A stretch of 64,000 nucleotides of DNA from Paenibacillus sp. TCA20. GTDB taxonomy: Bacteria > Bacillota > Bacilli > Paenibacillales > Paenibacillaceae. The notes under the pieces were generated by a model, which worked only from the letters and a program-made list of their open reading frames with translations, was not told the DNA's origin and made no database searches. How positions within the stretch are numbered: position 1 is the first letter of the stretch; every line of letters starts with the position of its first letter. The DNA lies in NCBI RefSeq assembly GCF_000732325.1, contig NZ_BBIW01000002.1, forward strand, positions 372,007 to 436,006. The letters are read 5' to 3'. Both the position numbers and the translations under genes were made by a program. Below, piece after piece: positions 8,869-18,279 of this stretch.

Positions 8869-9975
8869 GTGAAACTTCACACCCAGAAACCGAACCAACA
8901 ATCGATATCCATTTTATCCGGAGCTTATATATTACTTGGGGTTCAAGGGGGTTTTTTTGTCATCACACTCCCCACCTTGATTACGAACGAGGCTGGCAAA
9001 ATATCGTGGCTGCTTCTACTCGTTACTGGATCTTGGATATTGTTTACCATGATAGGTTTAGCCAAATTAGCGGGAGCCAGAGGTATGTCCTGGAAGGAGC
9101 TTAACCAAGCTGCTTTTGGCCGCATTGCAGGATTTGCTATAGGTGCAGTCTGGTTTCTGTCGCTATTGTTCACGAACGCATACATTATTCAAAAATATGC
9201 TCGTTTACTCAATTTGTATGACTTTCCAAATACTCAGCCTTTGTTATATACCATATTAATGTCCTTGGCAGCACTTTTTGCTGTGTGGGGCGGCTTGCAT
9301 GCCATATCAGGAATTTTCATGGTCAGTATGGGGTTACAGCTGCTGCTCCTTGTTGCTTCTTTTATTTTTGTTATCCCATTCATTGATTTGAAGTACATCA
9401 CTCCACTCACACTTATGGAGATAGACCACCCGATCCGTGCGATAATCTATTCCTTTGCTGGGTTCTCAGGACTCGAAACGGGTGTCTTGTTCTTGCAGGC
9501 CATGAAGAAGGAGAACAAGTTAGGAAATGTGCGCATGTTCGCTTGGGTTTCAGGGATAAGTCTCATCCTGCAGCTGTTTCTCGTAGAAATATGTATGTCT
9601 GTTTATGGATTTGAACTATTAGAGACAACACAATTCTCAACCATTACGATGATGAGATTGGTAAGGCTCCCATTCATCGAGCAGGTGGATCAGTTTGCCG
9701 TAGGATTGCTCTTTCTTCGGTTTCTTCCTATAGCTTCGCTTTATTTATGGTCGTGTACTGAAGTATTCAGGAACTTAGTCTTTCGTTCGATACCATATAG
9801 CATACATCTCTTACTTCAAGGAACGGTACTGCTAGCGATCGGACTTATGTTTATGAGTATACAAATCTCCAAACAGATCGATATGTTGGTCGTCATCCTA
9901 TCGGCTGGCTGGTTTGTCATCTATGCCCCCCTGCTGCTGCTGCTCGCCTGGCTGCGTACTAGAAAACGCAAATGA
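8869..9975 (+). CDS. GerB-family spore germination permease-like subunit B
   Basis: 368 residues with about ten hydrophobic segments, of the endospore germination permease family (APC superfamily relatives, about 360-370 residues). The start is GTG 8869, 8 nt after AGAAGGAG (8853-8860). It begins 1 nt after the gerA-type stop, so the two are translationally coupled. In the receptor complex, B subunits are thought to contribute to germinant recognition. The C-terminal Arg/Lys-rich end (LRTRKRK) is cytoplasmic by the positive-inside rule. Confidence 0.9.
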   Translation: MKLHTQKPNQQSISILSGAYILLGVQGGFFVITLPTLITNEAGKISWLLLLVTGSWILFTMIGLAKLAGARGMSWKELNQAAFGRIAGFAIGAVWFLSLLFTNAYIIQKYARLLNLYDFPNTQPLLYTILMSLAALFAVWGGLHAISGIFMVSMGLQLLLLVASFIFVIPFIDLKYITPLTLMEIDHPIRAIIYSFAGFSGLETGVLFLQAMKKENKLGNVRMFAWVSGISLILQLFLVEICMSVYGFELLETTQFSTITMMRLVRLPFIEQVDQFAVGLLFLRFLPIASLYLWSCTEVFRNLVFRSIPYSIHLLLQGTVLLAIGLMFMSIQISKQIDMLVVILSAGWFVIYAPLLLLLAWLRTRKRK

Positions 9976-9993
9976 GGAAAGGAAGGATTCAAC

Positions 9994-11070
9994 TTGCCAA
10001 AGAAACGATCGCTATCGATGACGCTCGTCCTAATTATCATGCTGCTATGCAGTTGTACGCGCCCTGCTCGTCTGGAAGAGCTAAATATAGCCTACGGTGT
10101 CGCATTTGATGCAGTAGAACAGGAAGGCCATTTCAAAGCTACCTATCATATCCCTGTTTATCAGACGGATGATGTAGAGAATGTAACCGTTTCCGCTGTA
10201 GGCAATTCCTCCAAAGAAACTCAGGGTCTGGCTGAGCTTCAGCTCACAGGTAAGTTTGGTGACGACAAAATGAAGCTCATCCTGATTGATAAAAAGCTCG
10301 CAGAGAAGGGCATTAATCCGCTCATCCAGCCATTTATCAAGGATCGCAGAGTGCCCGTGCTATTTAAAATGGCAATCACTGAACAATCTGCTGCAGCCAT
10401 TATCGAAACGAATAAAAAACCGATCGATCCCTCCACTCAGATCGTCAATATGATTACAGAGAATGAGAATCAGAACGCAATTCCAACCAATCATTTACAT
10501 ATTTTTCTAAGAGACTGGACAAGTCTAGGAGAAGACCCTTTTCTGCCATTGCTTTCAATGTCACAAGAGAAAACTCAAATATCCGGTATTGCATTATTTA
10601 AAAATGATAAAGTGGTGGATACGATCAAAGGATATAAAAATTTGCTGCTCTTCACCATTATCCAGCAATCTGCCCAAAATGCAAAATATCAGTTCAATTC
10701 GGGCCCTGATCTGCTCACTGCCAGAATCAAAGATAATTCGGTCCGTTACAAATGGAACAATAAGGTCTCGCCACCGCAAATGGACATAACCGTAGACATC
10801 GAAGCTCTGCTATATGAATCTACGCATGTCTTCAATATGCCGACTCAATCGGAATATGGTGTAATTAAGCAATCACTCGATCAAGACTTGAAGATGAGCT
10901 TAGAGAAAATGCTCCGATCCTTCCAGGAGCGTAACATTGATCCCATCGGTATCGGTTCAATTGCTCGTTCGAAGGAACGGCACTGGAATGCAGAAGATTG
11001 GGACAGCATCTACCCAACCGTACAAATCAAAGTTCATGTAAACTCTAATTTTGTCGGCGATGACATGTAA
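9994..11070 (+). CDS. GerC-family spore germination lipoprotein, Ger(x)C
   Basis: 358 residues with a TTG start at 9994, 7 nt after GGAAGG. The N terminus is a lipoprotein signal: basic KKR, a hydrophobic core, then a lipobox ending LLCSC. After it come the LNIAYGVAFDAVEQ and later LALFKNDK-type motifs of the Ger(x)C family, which is anchored to the outer face of the spore inner membrane. It is the third gene of the tricistronic receptor operon, 18 nt after the B gene. No terminator is evident in the 34 nt before the convergent MFS gene. Confidence 0.9.
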   Translation: MPKKRSLSMTLVLIIMLLCSCTRPARLEELNIAYGVAFDAVEQEGHFKATYHIPVYQTDDVENVTVSAVGNSSKETQGLAELQLTGKFGDDKMKLILIDKKLAEKGINPLIQPFIKDRRVPVLFKMAITEQSAAAIIETNKKPIDPSTQIVNMITENENQNAIPTNHLHIFLRDWTSLGEDPFLPLLSMSQEKTQISGIALFKNDKVVDTIKGYKNLLLFTIIQQSAQNAKYQFNSGPDLLTARIKDNSVRYKWNNKVSPPQMDITVDIEALLYESTHVFNMPTQSEYGVIKQSLDQDLKMSLEKMLRSFQERNIDPIGIGSIARSKERHWNAEDWDSIYPTVQIKVHVNSNFVGDDM

Positions 11071-11104
11071 TATGAAGGACTCGTCATAAGTTTAAAGATT
11101 TTAA

Positions 11105-12328
11105 TTAACGATATCCACTTTTGTTAACCCGTAATAATTGATTCACTCGCTCCGAACTGACTAACATGAGAACGGTTAACAGCAATACGGCAGCCGGAAA
11201 TAAGCTGATGCCGAAGTGTGTAGCGAGCAGTCCGAATAACGGCGGAAGGAATGTGGTCCCTGTATAAGCAACAGCCATTTGGTAGCCGATTAATTTCGCA
11301 GCATGCTCCTTGCCGAATCTTGCAGGCGTCTCATGAATAAATCCAGGATAGATTGGAGCAAATCCGAGACCAATGAGAACGAACCCTGCAAGAAGGAACA
11401 TCTCAGGCAGCGGCAGCAATAAGAACAGACCGCCAAGGACCGCTATGAGCTGACCTGCAAGTATTAACACCCGATTGCTTAATTTCAATGTAATAAATCC
11501 GGTAATGAAACGGCCGATCGTAATCCCGCCGTAGTAAAGCGAGATCCATACTGCGGCAGTATCTGCAGCTACATTTCTTTCCCCTACCAGATAACTCGCT
11601 CCCCATAAACCGACAGTCATCTCTACCCCACAATAAAATAAGAAAGCAACAAGTGTATATTTGACACCTCTCATCCGCAGGGGGTGCTGCGACTTGAAAT
11701 TCAGCATTTCTCCGTTCGTTGAGTGAGTACTGTCTTCGATATTCGCTTGTTCCTTTATCTCATCTGATGGATGCAGCCGAGCTACCTTTTTCCACAGAGG
11801 GAGTGTGACGAAGAGCAAGAGTACAAGACTAAACTGAATCATGGAGACAGCAAAATACCCCTCTCTCCAGGAATTCTGCTCGGCGATGTAATAAGACATA
11901 ATAATAGGTCCACCGGTTGCTCCTACTCCCCAGAAGCAATGCAGCCAGCTCATGTGATGCGCTTTGTAGTTAGATGCTACATAGTGATTCAGTGCAGAGT
12001 CGACTGCACCTGCTCCTAGACCAAGAGGAATCGCCAGCATAATCAGCCATACAAGTGTTGGTGCAAATGAGAAACCGATCAGCGCACCAGCTGTCAGTAT
12101 ACAGCTGAACAAAGTAATCTTCCCTGTTCCAAAGGCATGTATCAACTTCCCGCTCGCGAGACTCGATACAATGGTACCTGCTGCGACAATCATGGACAGC
12201 AGGCCTGCCGACTCAAAGGATGCTCCAATATCAGGCTGCATAACCGGCCACGCAGCACCCAGCATGGAATCCGGAAGGCCAAGACTAATAAAAGCTAAAT
12301 AGATAATAATCAAAAACCAAGTTGCCAT
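11105..12328 (-). CDS. MFS transporter linked to a ROK repressor
   Basis: 407 residues with about twelve hydrophobic segments in two halves separated by a charged loop around residues 185-215 (HPSDEIKEQANIEDS). The first half contains GLGAGAVDSALNHYVASNYK, then MSWLHCFWGVGATGGP, a pattern seen in sugar-type MFS proteins of the FHS-like group. It is transcribed 26 nt downstream of a ROK family repressor, which suggests a sugar or glycoside substrate induced through that repressor. The exact substrate and direction of transport cannot be told from sequence. Confidence 0.8.
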   Translation of the reverse strand: MATWFLIIIYLAFISLGLPDSMLGAAWPVMQPDIGASFESAGLLSMIVAAGTIVSSLASGKLIHAFGTGKITLFSCILTAGALIGFSFAPTLVWLIMLAIPLGLGAGAVDSALNHYVASNYKAHHMSWLHCFWGVGATGGPIIMSYYIAEQNSWREGYFAVSMIQFSLVLLLFVTLPLWKKVARLHPSDEIKEQANIEDSTHSTNGEMLNFKSQHPLRMRGVKYTLVAFLFYCGVEMTVGLWGASYLVGERNVAADTAAVWISLYYGGITIGRFITGFITLKLSNRVLILAGQLIAVLGGLFLLLPLPEMFLLAGFVLIGLGFAPIYPGFIHETPARFGKEHAAKLIGYQMAVAYTGTTFLPPLFGLLATHFGISLFPAAVLLLTVLMLVSSERVNQLLRVNKSGYR

Positions 12329-12354
12329 TTCTCCATCCCTTTCTTTCTAAGCTG

Positions 12355-13371
12355 TCATTCGTTAAGCTCTGTATACTTGGGCTCTAACTCACTCAGAGCC
12401 AGCCATTTCAATCCATCCGCATAATCTCGAGCCACAGAAGGCTCCAGGACAACCTCAGGACAAGTCGGAATCGCATGACTGATAAGATAGCTATTCCATT
12501 CGGTCAGGAACGCTTCTTGATCAATATGCTCCTTATATATAACGATGGTATCGGGTGCCAAGACTGCATTCACACTTTGCATAATGCGGCACGCAACTTC
12601 GTTAAAGGCTCCCGCATCTATCGGTTTGCTCCAATCTACATCGATTGGAAGGTATTTAATCTCACCGGCCATTCCGTTCTTCCCCTTGATGATGCCTCCA
12701 TTTAGATACGTACCCATGCCCGGCGGATATTTCTCCGGAAAGTAAATGCCGACGATACACTGATCATCAGGTACTTGCTCCCGGTAAGCATACCCGCTTA
12801 TGGCTGCATTGACATCGTTCTCAATAATAACAGGTAATCCATAGGCTGATTCCAGCTGCTCCGTCAATCGTACCCCGTAGAGCGGCTTATGACTGGTAAC
12901 TGTAATTACCCCGTCAACCGATTGGCCTGGGATCCCGATTCCGATGACTTTGATGGCCTCAAATTGCTCCAGCAGCGGGTCAATACATTGGAATACAATA
13001 CTTGAATTAAACTCCTGATAAACAAACCTCTCCTGCTTTAATATTTCTTCATTGAGATTCACTACACTAGCCTTGATCACATCTTCACCCTGCTCTTCCA
13101 CCATATGAAGCACCAAGGCAAGACTATAGTTATAATTAAATCGATAAGTAAGGGCAGGCCTGCCGCCGCTGGACACCTGAATCTTATCTTCAAACAGCTC
13201 TCCGCTGTCTACCAAATGCTTCACTAGTGAATTGATTGTGACTACACTCAGCCCTGTCTTATTTGCAAGCTGCGGCTTGGTTCCGGTTCCACTCTGTTTC
13301 ATCACTCGACGAATCATGTTCAAATTCATCTGTTTCATTAGACTTGCACTTGCTTTTTCTATGGAGATCAC
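12355..13371 (-). CDS. ROK family transcriptional repressor (XylR/NagC type)
   Basis: 338 residues. The N-terminal winged helix (about 15-75) has IRRVMKQSGTGTKPQLA, then LSVVTINSLVKHLVDSG as recognition helix and SSGGRPALTY as the wing. A ROK sugar-kinase-like domain follows (about 110-320), with VIGIGIPG, a conserved Asn in ENDVNAAISGY, and GMAGEIKYLP. The CxCGxxGC zinc loop of kinases is not evident, as in many repressors. The start used is GTG 13371; the ribosome site is weak, and the internal ATG at residue 12 or 15 cannot be excluded. The strong dyad just upstream is its likely operator, giving autoregulated ROK-MFS expression. Confidence 0.87.
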   Translation of the reverse strand: MISIEKASASLMKQMNLNMIRRVMKQSGTGTKPQLANKTGLSVVTINSLVKHLVDSGELFEDKIQVSSGGRPALTYRFNYNYSLALVLHMVEEQGEDVIKASVVNLNEEILKQERFVYQEFNSSIVFQCIDPLLEQFEAIKVIGIGIPGQSVDGVITVTSHKPLYGVRLTEQLESAYGLPVIIENDVNAAISGYAYREQVPDDQCIVGIYFPEKYPPGMGTYLNGGIIKGKNGMAGEIKYLPIDVDWSKPIDAGAFNEVACRIMQSVNAVLAPDTIVIYKEHIDQEAFLTEWNSYLISHAIPTCPEVVLEPSVARDYADGLKWLALSELEPKYTELNE

Positions 13372-13390
13372 CTGCTATCCAATTGTGAAA

Positions 13391-13454
13391 TAGACTTTAT
13401 AAATAAACTTTATAAAGTCTATTAATTTATATACTTTATTGAAGGTCATGTCAA
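13391..13454 (-). promoter_or_regulatory. Promoter and perfect dyad operator of the ROK-MFS operon
   Basis: On the minus strand TTGACA (13449-13454) and TATAAA (13426-13431) are separated by 17 nt. Immediately downstream, over the expected transcription start, is a perfect inverted repeat: TAGACTTTATAAA (13391-13403), a 5-nt spacer, and TTTATAAAGTCTA (13409-13421). The size and position fit a ROK (XylR-type) operator. Confidence 0.7.
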
Positions 13455-13474
13455 TACCTTCTGAAATAATGAAA

Positions 13475-13504
13475 CAAAAAAGAGGCTCCAACAAGCTGAG
13501 CCTC
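13475..13504 (-). terminator. Intrinsic terminator of the GntR-to-PucR-like operon
   Basis: Inverted repeat GAGGCTC (13482-13488) / GAGCCTC (13498-13504), followed on the minus strand by six Ts. It lies 22 nt after the stop of the PucR-like gene. Confidence 0.75.
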
Positions 13505-13525
13505 GGCTAATCGTTTTGAGTGCCT

Positions 13526-13927
13526 TTATACTTTACGAGATAACTTGTAATGACTTGCGCTCAAATTCACTTCAGGTAAACTGACTTCCTTCCCCCTGAT
13601 CTCTAAGATGCTGCGAAACATAAACACCAGATGCAGCAGCAGCAGACTGTCCGTGGACTTTAGCTGCATATTCAGCAGCCGTTCCAGCTTCATTAGCCGA
13701 TAAGCGGCAGTATTGCGGTGAATGAATAGTTTGGAAGCAAGCTCACTAATTTGACCTTGACAAGAAACATAGGTCTCGAGCGTTAACAGCAGATCAGGAT
13801 CACCTATGACCGCATCCTCTAATCTTCCCAAATATCGGTCGACATAGAGCCGCATACTCTCTGGAGGAATAGCTTCCAGTATTACAATCAGCTCCGATTG
13901 CACAGCAGAGAAGCGATTATCTGTCAC
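13526..13927 (-). CDS. Short PucR/CdaR-type helix-turn-helix protein
   Basis: 133 residues, corresponding only to the C-terminal part of PucR/CdaR regulators (usually 400-550 residues). The segment LETYVSCQGQISELA, then KLFIHRNTAAYRLMKLERLL is the HTH_30 domain, at about residues 66-100. The GTG start lies 9 nt after AAGGAGG and 16 nt after the preceding hydrolase gene, so it has its own good translation signals and is not an obvious decayed remnant. It lacks the sensory PucR and GGDEF-like domains. It is the last gene of the GntR-ABC-hydrolase operon, so it may be a second DNA-binding regulator of the pathway. The evidence for the domain is good; the function is inference. Confidence 0.75.
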   Translation of the reverse strand: MTDNRFSAVQSELIVILEAIPPESMRLYVDRYLGRLEDAVIGDPDLLLTLETYVSCQGQISELASKLFIHRNTAAYRLMKLERLLNMQLKSTDSLLLLHLVFMFRSILEIRGKEVSLPEVNLSASHYKLSRKV

Positions 13928-13943
13928 AGCAGCATTCCTCCTT

Positions 13944-15011
13944 CTAATCTTGCATACCTATCAGCTTCGCGGGGTTAGTTGCCACCATCTGGTAAATATC
14001 ATCAGGCGAGAATTGGTAATCCAGCATTGTAGAAATCATCGTGCGCATCCCTTGAACGGGAGTCGGAGCTGCACGAATACCATAATCTGTTCCGAGCACA
14101 AACTGATCGATGCCTACTTCTCTGATTGTTTTCATCCAAGCAGTGGCATTAGAGAAACGTCCCAACTCCGCTCCCATGTCCATGTATTCTTTTTCGACGT
14201 AATAATGTGTTCTAGGTACATCCGGATACAGCCAGTCCACAAGGCAGGCTTCAAGAAAGGCACCTCTCGCTGCAGCTGCCTTCTGCTGCTCGATCGTCAT
14301 CTGTCCACGCACTGGGTGGGCAATCAATACTTTCCTGATTCCGTATTCTTCTGCCAAATCCAGTAGTCTAAGTGCTTCCGGTACCGATACATGCCCGGTG
14401 TTTAAATATACCTCCGGACGCTCTGCGATCATAGACAATATTTCATGCAGTCCTTCTGAAATGGGTCCTTCTAGAGGGATGGATGTCGCTACAGGCAGCT
14501 CCTCCTGTGCAAACTTAGGGAAGGCATCTTTAAAGGGAACCAACTTGCCGTCAATCAGGGTGGACTCCCTCTCGGCAGAATGTCTTGTGCAATGGGATCC
14601 AAAACTAATGAAACGGCAGCCTTCCTCCAGATGCAGCGCTGTTTTTACAGAGCGAGGATTAATTCCACCGTGACAAGAATTCATCAGATAACCTCCATAG
14701 GTATGTATTCCCGGCACATGTCTGTTAACGATCCATGCCATTCCTGATGCCCAACCGAATACATCATAATAAACGATGCTTCTCATTCCAGCAGATGCCG
14801 CTTCCTGAGCGACCTGAATCGGATCAAAATGTCCCGGATTCGAGTTCAGAACGGGGCCGGCATGAACATGGCTGTCAATTGCGCCAATCAGCAATTCATC
14901 TGGCAATTCCATCGATCTTCTGTAAAAGGACTCATTCCACTTGGAACGGTCCGGCACTCTCGGTTGCACAGACTCTATCTTTCCTGGTACGTTCAGTTGC
15001 TGATTTAGCAT
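13944..15011 (-). CDS. Metal-dependent hydrolase of the amidohydrolase superfamily, DUF6282-like
   Basis: 355 residues starting at ATG 15011, 8 nt after GGAGGG; an upstream in-frame ATG (15041) has no ribosome site. The metal site begins with IDSHVHAGP (HxH). Further candidate ligands are in NTGHVS, IAHPVRGQ and the late Asp in LGTDYGI, a TIM-barrel amidohydrolase layout. The IDSHVHAGP start and length fit the uncharacterised DUF6282 family. It is encoded directly after the two sugar-type permeases, so it probably acts on the imported compound or a derivative. The substrate is unknown. Confidence 0.75.
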   Translation of the reverse strand: MLNQQLNVPGKIESVQPRVPDRSKWNESFYRRSMELPDELLIGAIDSHVHAGPVLNSNPGHFDPIQVAQEAASAGMRSIVYYDVFGWASGMAWIVNRHVPGIHTYGGYLMNSCHGGINPRSVKTALHLEEGCRFISFGSHCTRHSAERESTLIDGKLVPFKDAFPKFAQEELPVATSIPLEGPISEGLHEILSMIAERPEVYLNTGHVSVPEALRLLDLAEEYGIRKVLIAHPVRGQMTIEQQKAAAARGAFLEACLVDWLYPDVPRTHYYVEKEYMDMGAELGRFSNATAWMKTIREVGIDQFVLGTDYGIRAAPTPVQGMRTMISTMLDYQFSPDDIYQMVATNPAKLIGMQD

Positions 15012-15052
15012 GATTTGTTCCCTCCATATAATTTTCATCATTCTTCTGCATG

Positions 15053-15916
15053 CTATCCTTTGACTGCTCCGCTCATCACACCTGCAATGATACGAGAGCT
15101 GAATGCGAAGTATAAGACGGCTACCGGAAGCATGGACATTACCATTCCCGCCATTAACTGAGGATAGTTGGTACTATACTGAGATTTAAAATAAGACATG
15201 CCCAAGGGTACCGTTCGGAGCGATTCATCATTCAGTAACACAAGTGCGAACGAGAACTCGTTCCAACAAGCAAAGAATTGTAATATAGCAACGGTGGTAA
15301 GCACAGGTACCGCCATGGGGACAACAATTTTAAACATCGTACCGCTGAAGCTTAGTCCGTCTATAGCCGCAGCTTCTTCTATTTCTCTCGGAATTCCCAC
15401 CACATAGCTGTAGATGAGCATTATCGGCATGGATAGATTGAAGGCTATGTATGGGATAATCAGTGTGTACCACTGGTCATCCAGCCCCCAATTTTTGAAG
15501 AGCAAATAGATGGGAACCAATAGAGCATGAATTGGCACCAGCATACCAAATAAATAATAGAAGATCATTAATTTTTTCCCTTTAAAATTAAGGCGTGCTG
15601 CAATATAACCCGTAACGTATGAGATTATGACAATGCCCAGAACGGATAAAAAGGTCACCCTTGCACTGTTCCAAGACAGCTGCAGCATATTGGTCAGCTC
15701 AAGTGCTTCTACGTAGTTTGCAAAATGAAGATTTTGGGGCAGGCTCAAAATACTGTTCGCGAATTCTGGTTGTGTCTTGAGGGACGAATAGACAATCCAG
15801 ATAAGAGGATAAATACAACTAATAGTAAAGATAAACATAATGGCATTAACCGCCAAGCCGGCGAGCCTTGGGACGAATTTCTGAATACTGCGCTGCTTCC
15901 TGAGCTCGAGCTCCAT
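15053..15916 (-). CDS. ABC transporter permease, carbohydrate-uptake (MalG/CUT1) family
   Basis: About 287 residues with six membrane segments and the EAA loop near EIEEAAAIDGLSFSGTM and VVPMAVP, which contacts the ATPase. The ATG at 15916 is preferred; it follows GGGGGAG by 7 nt, and GTG 15919 is an alternative. The start overlaps the stop of the other permease (TGATG), so the two are coupled. The ATPase is not encoded here; CUT1 systems of Bacillota usually share an MsmX-type ATPase. Confidence 0.87.
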   Translation of the reverse strand: MELELRKQRSIQKFVPRLAGLAVNAIMFIFTISCIYPLIWIVYSSLKTQPEFANSILSLPQNLHFANYVEALELTNMLQLSWNSARVTFLSVLGIVIISYVTGYIAARLNFKGKKLMIFYYLFGMLVPIHALLVPIYLLFKNWGLDDQWYTLIIPYIAFNLSMPIMLIYSYVVGIPREIEEAAAIDGLSFSGTMFKIVVPMAVPVLTTVAILQFFACWNEFSFALVLLNDESLRTVPLGMSYFKSQYSTNYPQLMAGMVMSMLPVAVLYFAFSSRIIAGVMSGAVKG

Positions 15917-16812
15917 CACAAGGCTCCCCCACTCTCATTCTGACGTTTCTGCATTACTAATGTACATAAGAGAATAATCAGCATCGTCAGCGTAATGATG
16001 GCAATAGCCAGCGCTGATCCATAGCCGTATCGGAAACGAAGAAAGGAAGTTTCATACGCATAAAGAGCCATTACTGATGAAGCGTTACCCGGTCCACCAC
16101 CGGTCAGCGCATATATATGCTCAAAACCACGCATATTGTTGGCTATACATAGGAGGGATGCGACGAGAAGTGTTGGTTTTGCTAGTGGGATCATGATATA
16201 CCATGCTTTGCGTATGCCTGTAGCTCCATCCAGTTCTGCTACTTCCAGCACTTCTTTGTTAATGGAGGACAGGCCGGCAAGCATGAGAAGAGTAAAGAAA
16301 CCAATATTTTGCCAAGATAACGGTATGGATACTAACAATACAATAGGGCCCGTCAAATCCAGCCAAGATTGTGCCCATTCTCCAAGTCCTGCTCCACGAA
16401 GACCTCCGTTTAACAGACCGTAGTTGTAGTTGTAGATCATCATCCACAAGAAGGCGATAATGACGGGTGCAAGCGTAGAGGGAAAATAACTCATTGTGCG
16501 GTGCAGCCCTTTCATCTTAACCAGCTTTGACATGAGCAAGAGAGCAAATACAAAACCAAGCCCCACTTGTCCAATCAATCCGTACACCGTCATGAGTACA
16601 TTGTTCACAAATGCAGTCCAAAACACCTCATCCTGCAGCTCCTTGTAATTATCCATGCCAATAAAAGTCTTCTTCGGACCACCTGTCCATGAATAGAAGC
16701 TGTCGCGAAAGGCTGCAAGGATGGGTAATAGGACGACAAAAGAATAAACCAACAATCCTGGCAGCAGGTACAGTAGAATTAGCCACCCCTTGGGTCTCAG
16801 CGCCTTTCCCAT
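15916..16812 (-). CDS. ABC transporter permease, carbohydrate-uptake (MalF/UgpA) family
   Basis: 298 residues with about six transmembrane segments. The EAA motif lies at VLEVAELDGATGIRKAW and MIPLAKP. The N-terminal LYLLPGLLVYSFVVLLPIL and the following periplasmic-side loop are typical of the UgpA/LacF branch. The RBS region TAGGGGGTGAT precedes the ATG. It is encoded between the solute-binding lipoprotein (54-nt gap) and the partner permease, forming one importer lacking its own ATPase. Confidence 0.87.
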   Translation of the reverse strand: MGKALRPKGWLILLYLLPGLLVYSFVVLLPILAAFRDSFYSWTGGPKKTFIGMDNYKELQDEVFWTAFVNNVLMTVYGLIGQVGLGFVFALLLMSKLVKMKGLHRTMSYFPSTLAPVIIAFLWMMIYNYNYGLLNGGLRGAGLGEWAQSWLDLTGPIVLLVSIPLSWQNIGFFTLLMLAGLSSINKEVLEVAELDGATGIRKAWYIMIPLAKPTLLVASLLCIANNMRGFEHIYALTGGGPGNASSVMALYAYETSFLRFRYGYGSALAIAIITLTMLIILLCTLVMQKRQNESGGAL

Positions 16813-16866
16813 AAATCCAGATCACCCCCTACTAATCTTCGAGTCGTATACTTAGGTATAAGATTA

Positions 16867-18204
16867 TTAAGGCTTATTTAGAAATGTCTCGTATGCACGC
16901 TGGGTGCTTTCAGCAAATTTCTCGGGTGTAATGGATCCTGCCATTACCCCTTGAATCTCCGTATTAATAACTTCAACGATAGAAGCGTCAAACCACAGGT
17001 CGAAGATCTTGGTCGCTTCTGCCGCCGCACTAGCCTCATAGGCAGCGAGTGCTATGGGATGAAGTTTGGAAGTATCGAATGTTCCGGGATCATAAGCGGG
17101 AAAGCCGCCTACTTCTGCCATCAGCTTCGCGCTGTCAGCTCCTGTCAAGTACTCAAGGAGTGTCATCATCGCATCCAGCTTCTTTCCTGGCTCTACTTTA
17201 GAGTTGATGCTATAATATACTCCCGCTCCTCCAGATGAACTGAGTGCATGACCAAGTCCGGCTTCTACTCCCGGGAATACAGCTACTCGTGTAGTCTCCT
17301 TAATATGGCTTGGCGCATTGTTGACAATGTTCATTGCCGACCATATTCCACTGACAAATGCTGCAGAACGTCCCTCGAAATAGTAATTGACCATCGTCTC
17401 GGTATCAATCGAGTTGAGATCCTTGTTTAAGTATCCGGCGCTAGCTAGATCACTCATTATCGTAACAGCCTCTACAAACCCATCATCCGTAAACTTGGCC
17501 CCGTCTTTTGCTAATATAGATTCCGTCCATTCAGGACCAGTGAACCGGTCTGTCAACGCACTGATCCAGCTGGAAATGGCATAACCTTTTGATTTGTCAC
17601 CGTATGAAAAGAGATTTATTCCTTTATCCGCGAGTCTTTGACCGGCTTGCATCAATTCGCCCCATGAGGTTGGAAATTCGGTAAATCCAGCTTCCGAAAA
17701 TAGTTCTGCATTGTAGTATATTAAATGTGTTGGACCTGCGGCGATCGGAATTCCATACACCTGACCGTTTCTTGTCCCTGCATCCAGCGTTCCAGGCCGA
17801 TATCCATCTCTCCACTCAGGTCGTTTCCCCAGCTCTGTATCCAGAGGGAGTACAATTTCATTATTTACGAAGTTGGTCATCCACGATCCAGGTACGATGA
17901 ATACGTCCGGCATATCATCTGCAGCCGCAAGCGCCTGTGCTTTAATCGAGTAATCCTCGTTCTGCAGCTGCTCTTCTACCACTTCGATGTCAGGGTAATC
18001 TTTCCTGAACCTATCAAGGCCATCCAACACAGCTGTATCCTCAGGACTCTTACCTATATTCGATTTTTGATACCTGTGCATTACAGTGATCGTCATTTTA
18101 TCTTCGTCGCCGCTCATCGTTTCACTATCTGTAGGTCCACCACATGCCGTCAGTCCACTCGATAACGCTAGGATCAAAGCCAGAATCATAGGTGCTTTTT
18201 TCAA
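16867..18204 (-). CDS. Solute-binding lipoprotein of a carbohydrate-type ABC importer (family 1)
   Basis: 445 residues starting with TTG 18204, 9 nt after AAAGGAG. A lipoprotein signal ends in the lipobox LTAC (about residue 21), so the protein is tethered outside the membrane. The fold is a family 1 extracellular binding protein (DDMPDVFIVPGSW, YYNAELFSEAGFTEFPTSW). It lies downstream of the GntR gene and upstream of two permeases. The ligand is unknown. The presence of a hydrolase rather than a glycosidase in the operon suggests it may not be an ordinary oligosaccharide. Confidence 0.88.
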   Translation of the reverse strand: MKKAPMILALILALSSGLTACGGPTDSETMSGDEDKMTITVMHRYQKSNIGKSPEDTAVLDGLDRFRKDYPDIEVVEEQLQNEDYSIKAQALAAADDMPDVFIVPGSWMTNFVNNEIVLPLDTELGKRPEWRDGYRPGTLDAGTRNGQVYGIPIAAGPTHLIYYNAELFSEAGFTEFPTSWGELMQAGQRLADKGINLFSYGDKSKGYAISSWISALTDRFTGPEWTESILAKDGAKFTDDGFVEAVTIMSDLASAGYLNKDLNSIDTETMVNYYFEGRSAAFVSGIWSAMNIVNNAPSHIKETTRVAVFPGVEAGLGHALSSSGGAGVYYSINSKVEPGKKLDAMMTLLEYLTGADSAKLMAEVGGFPAYDPGTFDTSKLHPIALAAYEASAAAEATKIFDLWFDASIVEVINTEIQGVMAGSITPEKFAESTQRAYETFLNKP

Positions 18205-18279
18205 CTCTCCCCACTCCTTTGTATTCGTTTCAGGAAGATTTGGAATCCAAGATTGGATACAATCCGCAGCAAAAAAAAT

